Shown here: positions 62,641 to 64,000 of the stretch, one piece after another
Position numbering within the stretch: the stretch's first letter is position 1
Layout of the letters: each line of letters begins with the position of its first letter
Assembly: GCF_039555335.1 (NCBI RefSeq)
Contig: NW_027305498.1
Span: 1-64,000 of the forward strand
Length of the DNA: 64,000 nt
From: Amphiura filiformis
Taxonomy: Eukaryota > Echinodermata > Ophiuroidea > Amphilepidida > Amphiuridae
Reading direction: 5' to 3'
Program-made: the position numbers and the translations under genes
The notes under the pieces: model-generated
Told to the model about the DNA's origin: nothing
Seen by the model: the letters and a program-made list of their open reading frames with translations, nothing else
Databases searched by the model: none

Positions 62641-62865
62641 CTGCATCGCAGTTAATTCCATGCCATCCCGGTTCACAGTTACAATAATATTGGTTAATAT
62701 CATTGACACACGTGCCTTTTACGCATGGTCCTGAAGTGCATTCATCTATATCTGCTTCGCAGTCAGGGCCTGTCCACCCACTTGGACATTGGCAAATAAA
62801 GCTGTTAACTTGGTCGATACAGAATCCTCCATTTTGGCAAGGGGAACTGTTGCATTCATCAATGT
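62641..62865 (-). CDS. Exon A': two calcium-binding EGF modules (duplicated copy)
   Basis: 225 nt, 75 codons, phase 1-1 (symmetric). The acceptor is ttccgaacag and the donor is GCAG/gtaagtg. It encodes two complete six-cysteine EGF modules with no intron between them, each starting DIDEC. The first has CIDQVNSFIC and the second CVNDINQYYC. Both fit the C-x-D/N-x4-F/Y-x-C pattern of calcium-binding, beta-hydroxylated EGF domains. The encoded 75 residues are identical to those of exon A, 2052 bp away; I see only a synonymous difference (cacatg against cacacg in the plus strand). This is the most 5' exon of the gene seen in the window. It could be a true extra exon pair or an assembly duplication of exon A. 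Confidence 0.85.
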
Positions 62866-63370
62866 CTGTTCGGAAATGAGGGTTATTCAATATCTGTTAT
62901 ATTTGATATTGTTTCAATGTTCCAATACCATATATATATATTAACTACAAGCTGTAACAAAATCCAATCTATGAATCACTTATTGACGTTTCACCTTCAT
63001 CTATGACATACTTCTTTGTCTTATTAATTCATATACTTTTAGCGTTTTTAAATGAAAGGACTGTATCCAACCCCATTAGTATATATACATGTAGAAGACA
63101 TTTGGCTGTTTGATATTTCTGGCCATGTGATTCGCTGATTTAAGCCTACCACGAAATTTTAAGAAGTCAAGATTGCATCTTGGACGTCTAAGAATTTCGC
63201 GGAACACTTATATCAACAATGGCAGAGCCAGAAATCCCAAACAGCCAATCATCTTATGTGTATTCAATTATTGACCAATGAAATGAACGCGTAAGATTTT
63301 ACACACCTAATATTTCTTGCACGTCTAAGATTGATAATTGTAGTGATGGACGGTATCACCAATGTGATAC

Positions 63371-64000
63371 CCAGCAAACACAAAAACGTTTTAAATAAGT
63401 TATATTTTGGCTTTTGGTTTAGGTAAAAACGTTTTAATAACATTAAAATGTCGGGTTATATAAAGGTTATGATAACGTTTTAAAACGTTTTGTATGAAAA
63501 CACACTACAACAATATTTTTAAATGTTTTCAAAAAATGTTATTGTAAACTATTTTTGCAAACATTTTTGCAAAATATTGTGTCAATACTTAAAAAACATT
63601 ATGTTAAAATATTTGAACCCAGGAAACACAGAAATGTTCTTTTAACCTTTTAATAACATTTAAATGTCGGGTTATATAAAGGTCATGAAAACGTTTTTAA
63701 ACGTTATTGAAAATATTTTGGGCAAACATTTTTCGCAAAATATTTTTCAACTCCCAAAATAACATTCTGTTTAGAATGTTTTGTATCAAGTTTTCAAGAA
63801 TGTTTTTGGAATGTTATTAAAACGTTTTTACACCCTTTATATAACCCGACATTTAAACGTTTTCTGTAAAACATTTTCGTTTGCTGAGCAGTAGATTATC
63901 AAAAAATGTTTTTTAAGGTTATGAAAACGTTTTATACTCTTAATATACCGTTTATATAACCCGACATTTAAAGGTTTTTGACAACCTTTTATAACCTTTT
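63371..64000. repeat. Foldback element with aacgtt words and 'gtcgggttatata' motifs
   Basis: Starts cccagcaaacacaaaaacg and contains at least two forward copies of gtcgggttatataaagg and two reverse copies of ctttatataacccgac, with many aacgtttt words. A reversed terminus (cgtttgctgagc) occurs near 63886, then a further partial copy runs off the window. This is a MITE-like palindromic repeat. Confidence 0.65.

Larger units (their letters stand above)
30436..62865 (-). other. Gene locus: EGF-repeat / C-type lectin protein, 3' portion of gene
   Basis: Six exons on the minus strand join in frame: 62865-62641, 60813-60589, 53158-53048, 50867-50754, 39176-39007 and 30633-30436. EGF exons begin and end with phase-1 introns (last base of one exon plus first two of the next make the Asp of DIDEC). 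Exon C to D is phase 1 and D to E is phase 0. The spliced part encodes EGF x6 followed by one C-type lectin domain and a stop. Known families with this order include lecticans (EGF-CTLD-CCP) and invertebrate EGF/fibropellin-CTLD proteins; here nothing follows the lectin domain. The role is inferred to be extracellular adhesion or carbohydrate recognition. Signal peptide, promoter and further N-terminal exons lie beyond the right edge. No transcript was available, so the join is deduced from splice sites, phase and domain order. Confidence 0.8.
61183..63217. repeat. Tandem duplication, unit 2 (carries exon A')
   Basis: Head-to-tail second copy. The junction at 61182/61183 joins cttatatcaa (right end of the unit) to catccactc (left end). 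The right end of unit 2 is at about 63217, after which the copies diverge (atggcagagcc). It contains exon A' and a shorter (TA)n tract (62930-62941 against 60872-60908 in unit 1). Because the left breakpoint lies inside the PLE 3' region, the duplication is younger than that insertion. Confidence 0.93.

Overview
This 64 kb window is AT-rich, gene-poor and intron-rich eukaryotic DNA. There are no operons, no ribosome-binding sites and no bacterial gene packing. It holds calcium-binding EGF modules of the fibropellin/Notch type, a C-type lectin domain, Penelope-like and LINE retroelements, many foldback elements, tRNA-derived SINE heads and frequent short GTAGGCCTA-type words. Together these suggest a marine invertebrate, most likely a deuterostome (echinoderm or hemichordate). 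The species cannot be fixed from the sequence alone. Only one host gene can be supported. It lies on the minus strand from at least 62865 down to 30436, and its 5' end is outside the window to the right. I read six coding exons in gene order: A' (62641-62865, two EGF modules), A (60589-60813, the same two EGF modules), B (53048-53158, one EGF), C (50754-50867, one EGF), D (39007-39176, first half of a C-type lectin domain) and E (30436-30633, second half and stop). All EGF exons are bounded by phase-1 introns and the lectin domain is split by a phase-0 intron, so the exons join in frame. The product is an EGF(n)-C-type-lectin protein, presumably secreted or extracellular, ending directly after the lectin domain. 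Layout: 1-30 kb (downstream of the gene) is non-coding and consists of decayed repeats: an element of about 4.4 kb with 'ggttctctattcc' inverted ends, several foldback MITEs, minisatellites at 3.4, 12.3 and 15.7 kb, twin elements with telomere-like ends at 20.8-21.4 kb, a large (TATT)n tract at 23.6 kb, and two big G/C-rich foldbacks at 25.0-26.6 kb. From 30-51 kb the gene's last three exons sit in long introns carrying TA-flanked MITEs, SINE heads, a tandem array at 33.8-34.9 kb, a decayed jockey/CR1-like LINE at 41.7-43.3 kb, and two nested inverted-repeat pairs (36.8/48.5 kb and 43.7/47.3 kb). From 53-59.8 kb the intron between exons A and B holds a plus-strand Penelope-like element (reverse transcriptase, then GIY-YIG endonuclease) split by a minus-strand, 5'-truncated L1/Tx1-like LINE. 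From 59.1-63.2 kb a very recent tandem duplication of about 2.05 kb has copied the PLE 3' tail together with the double-EGF exon, adding two EGF modules in frame. The window therefore shows exon shuffling in progress: EGF exon gain by tandem duplication, a decaying EGF exon relic at 52.8 kb, and a GC-AG intron on a sister exon.
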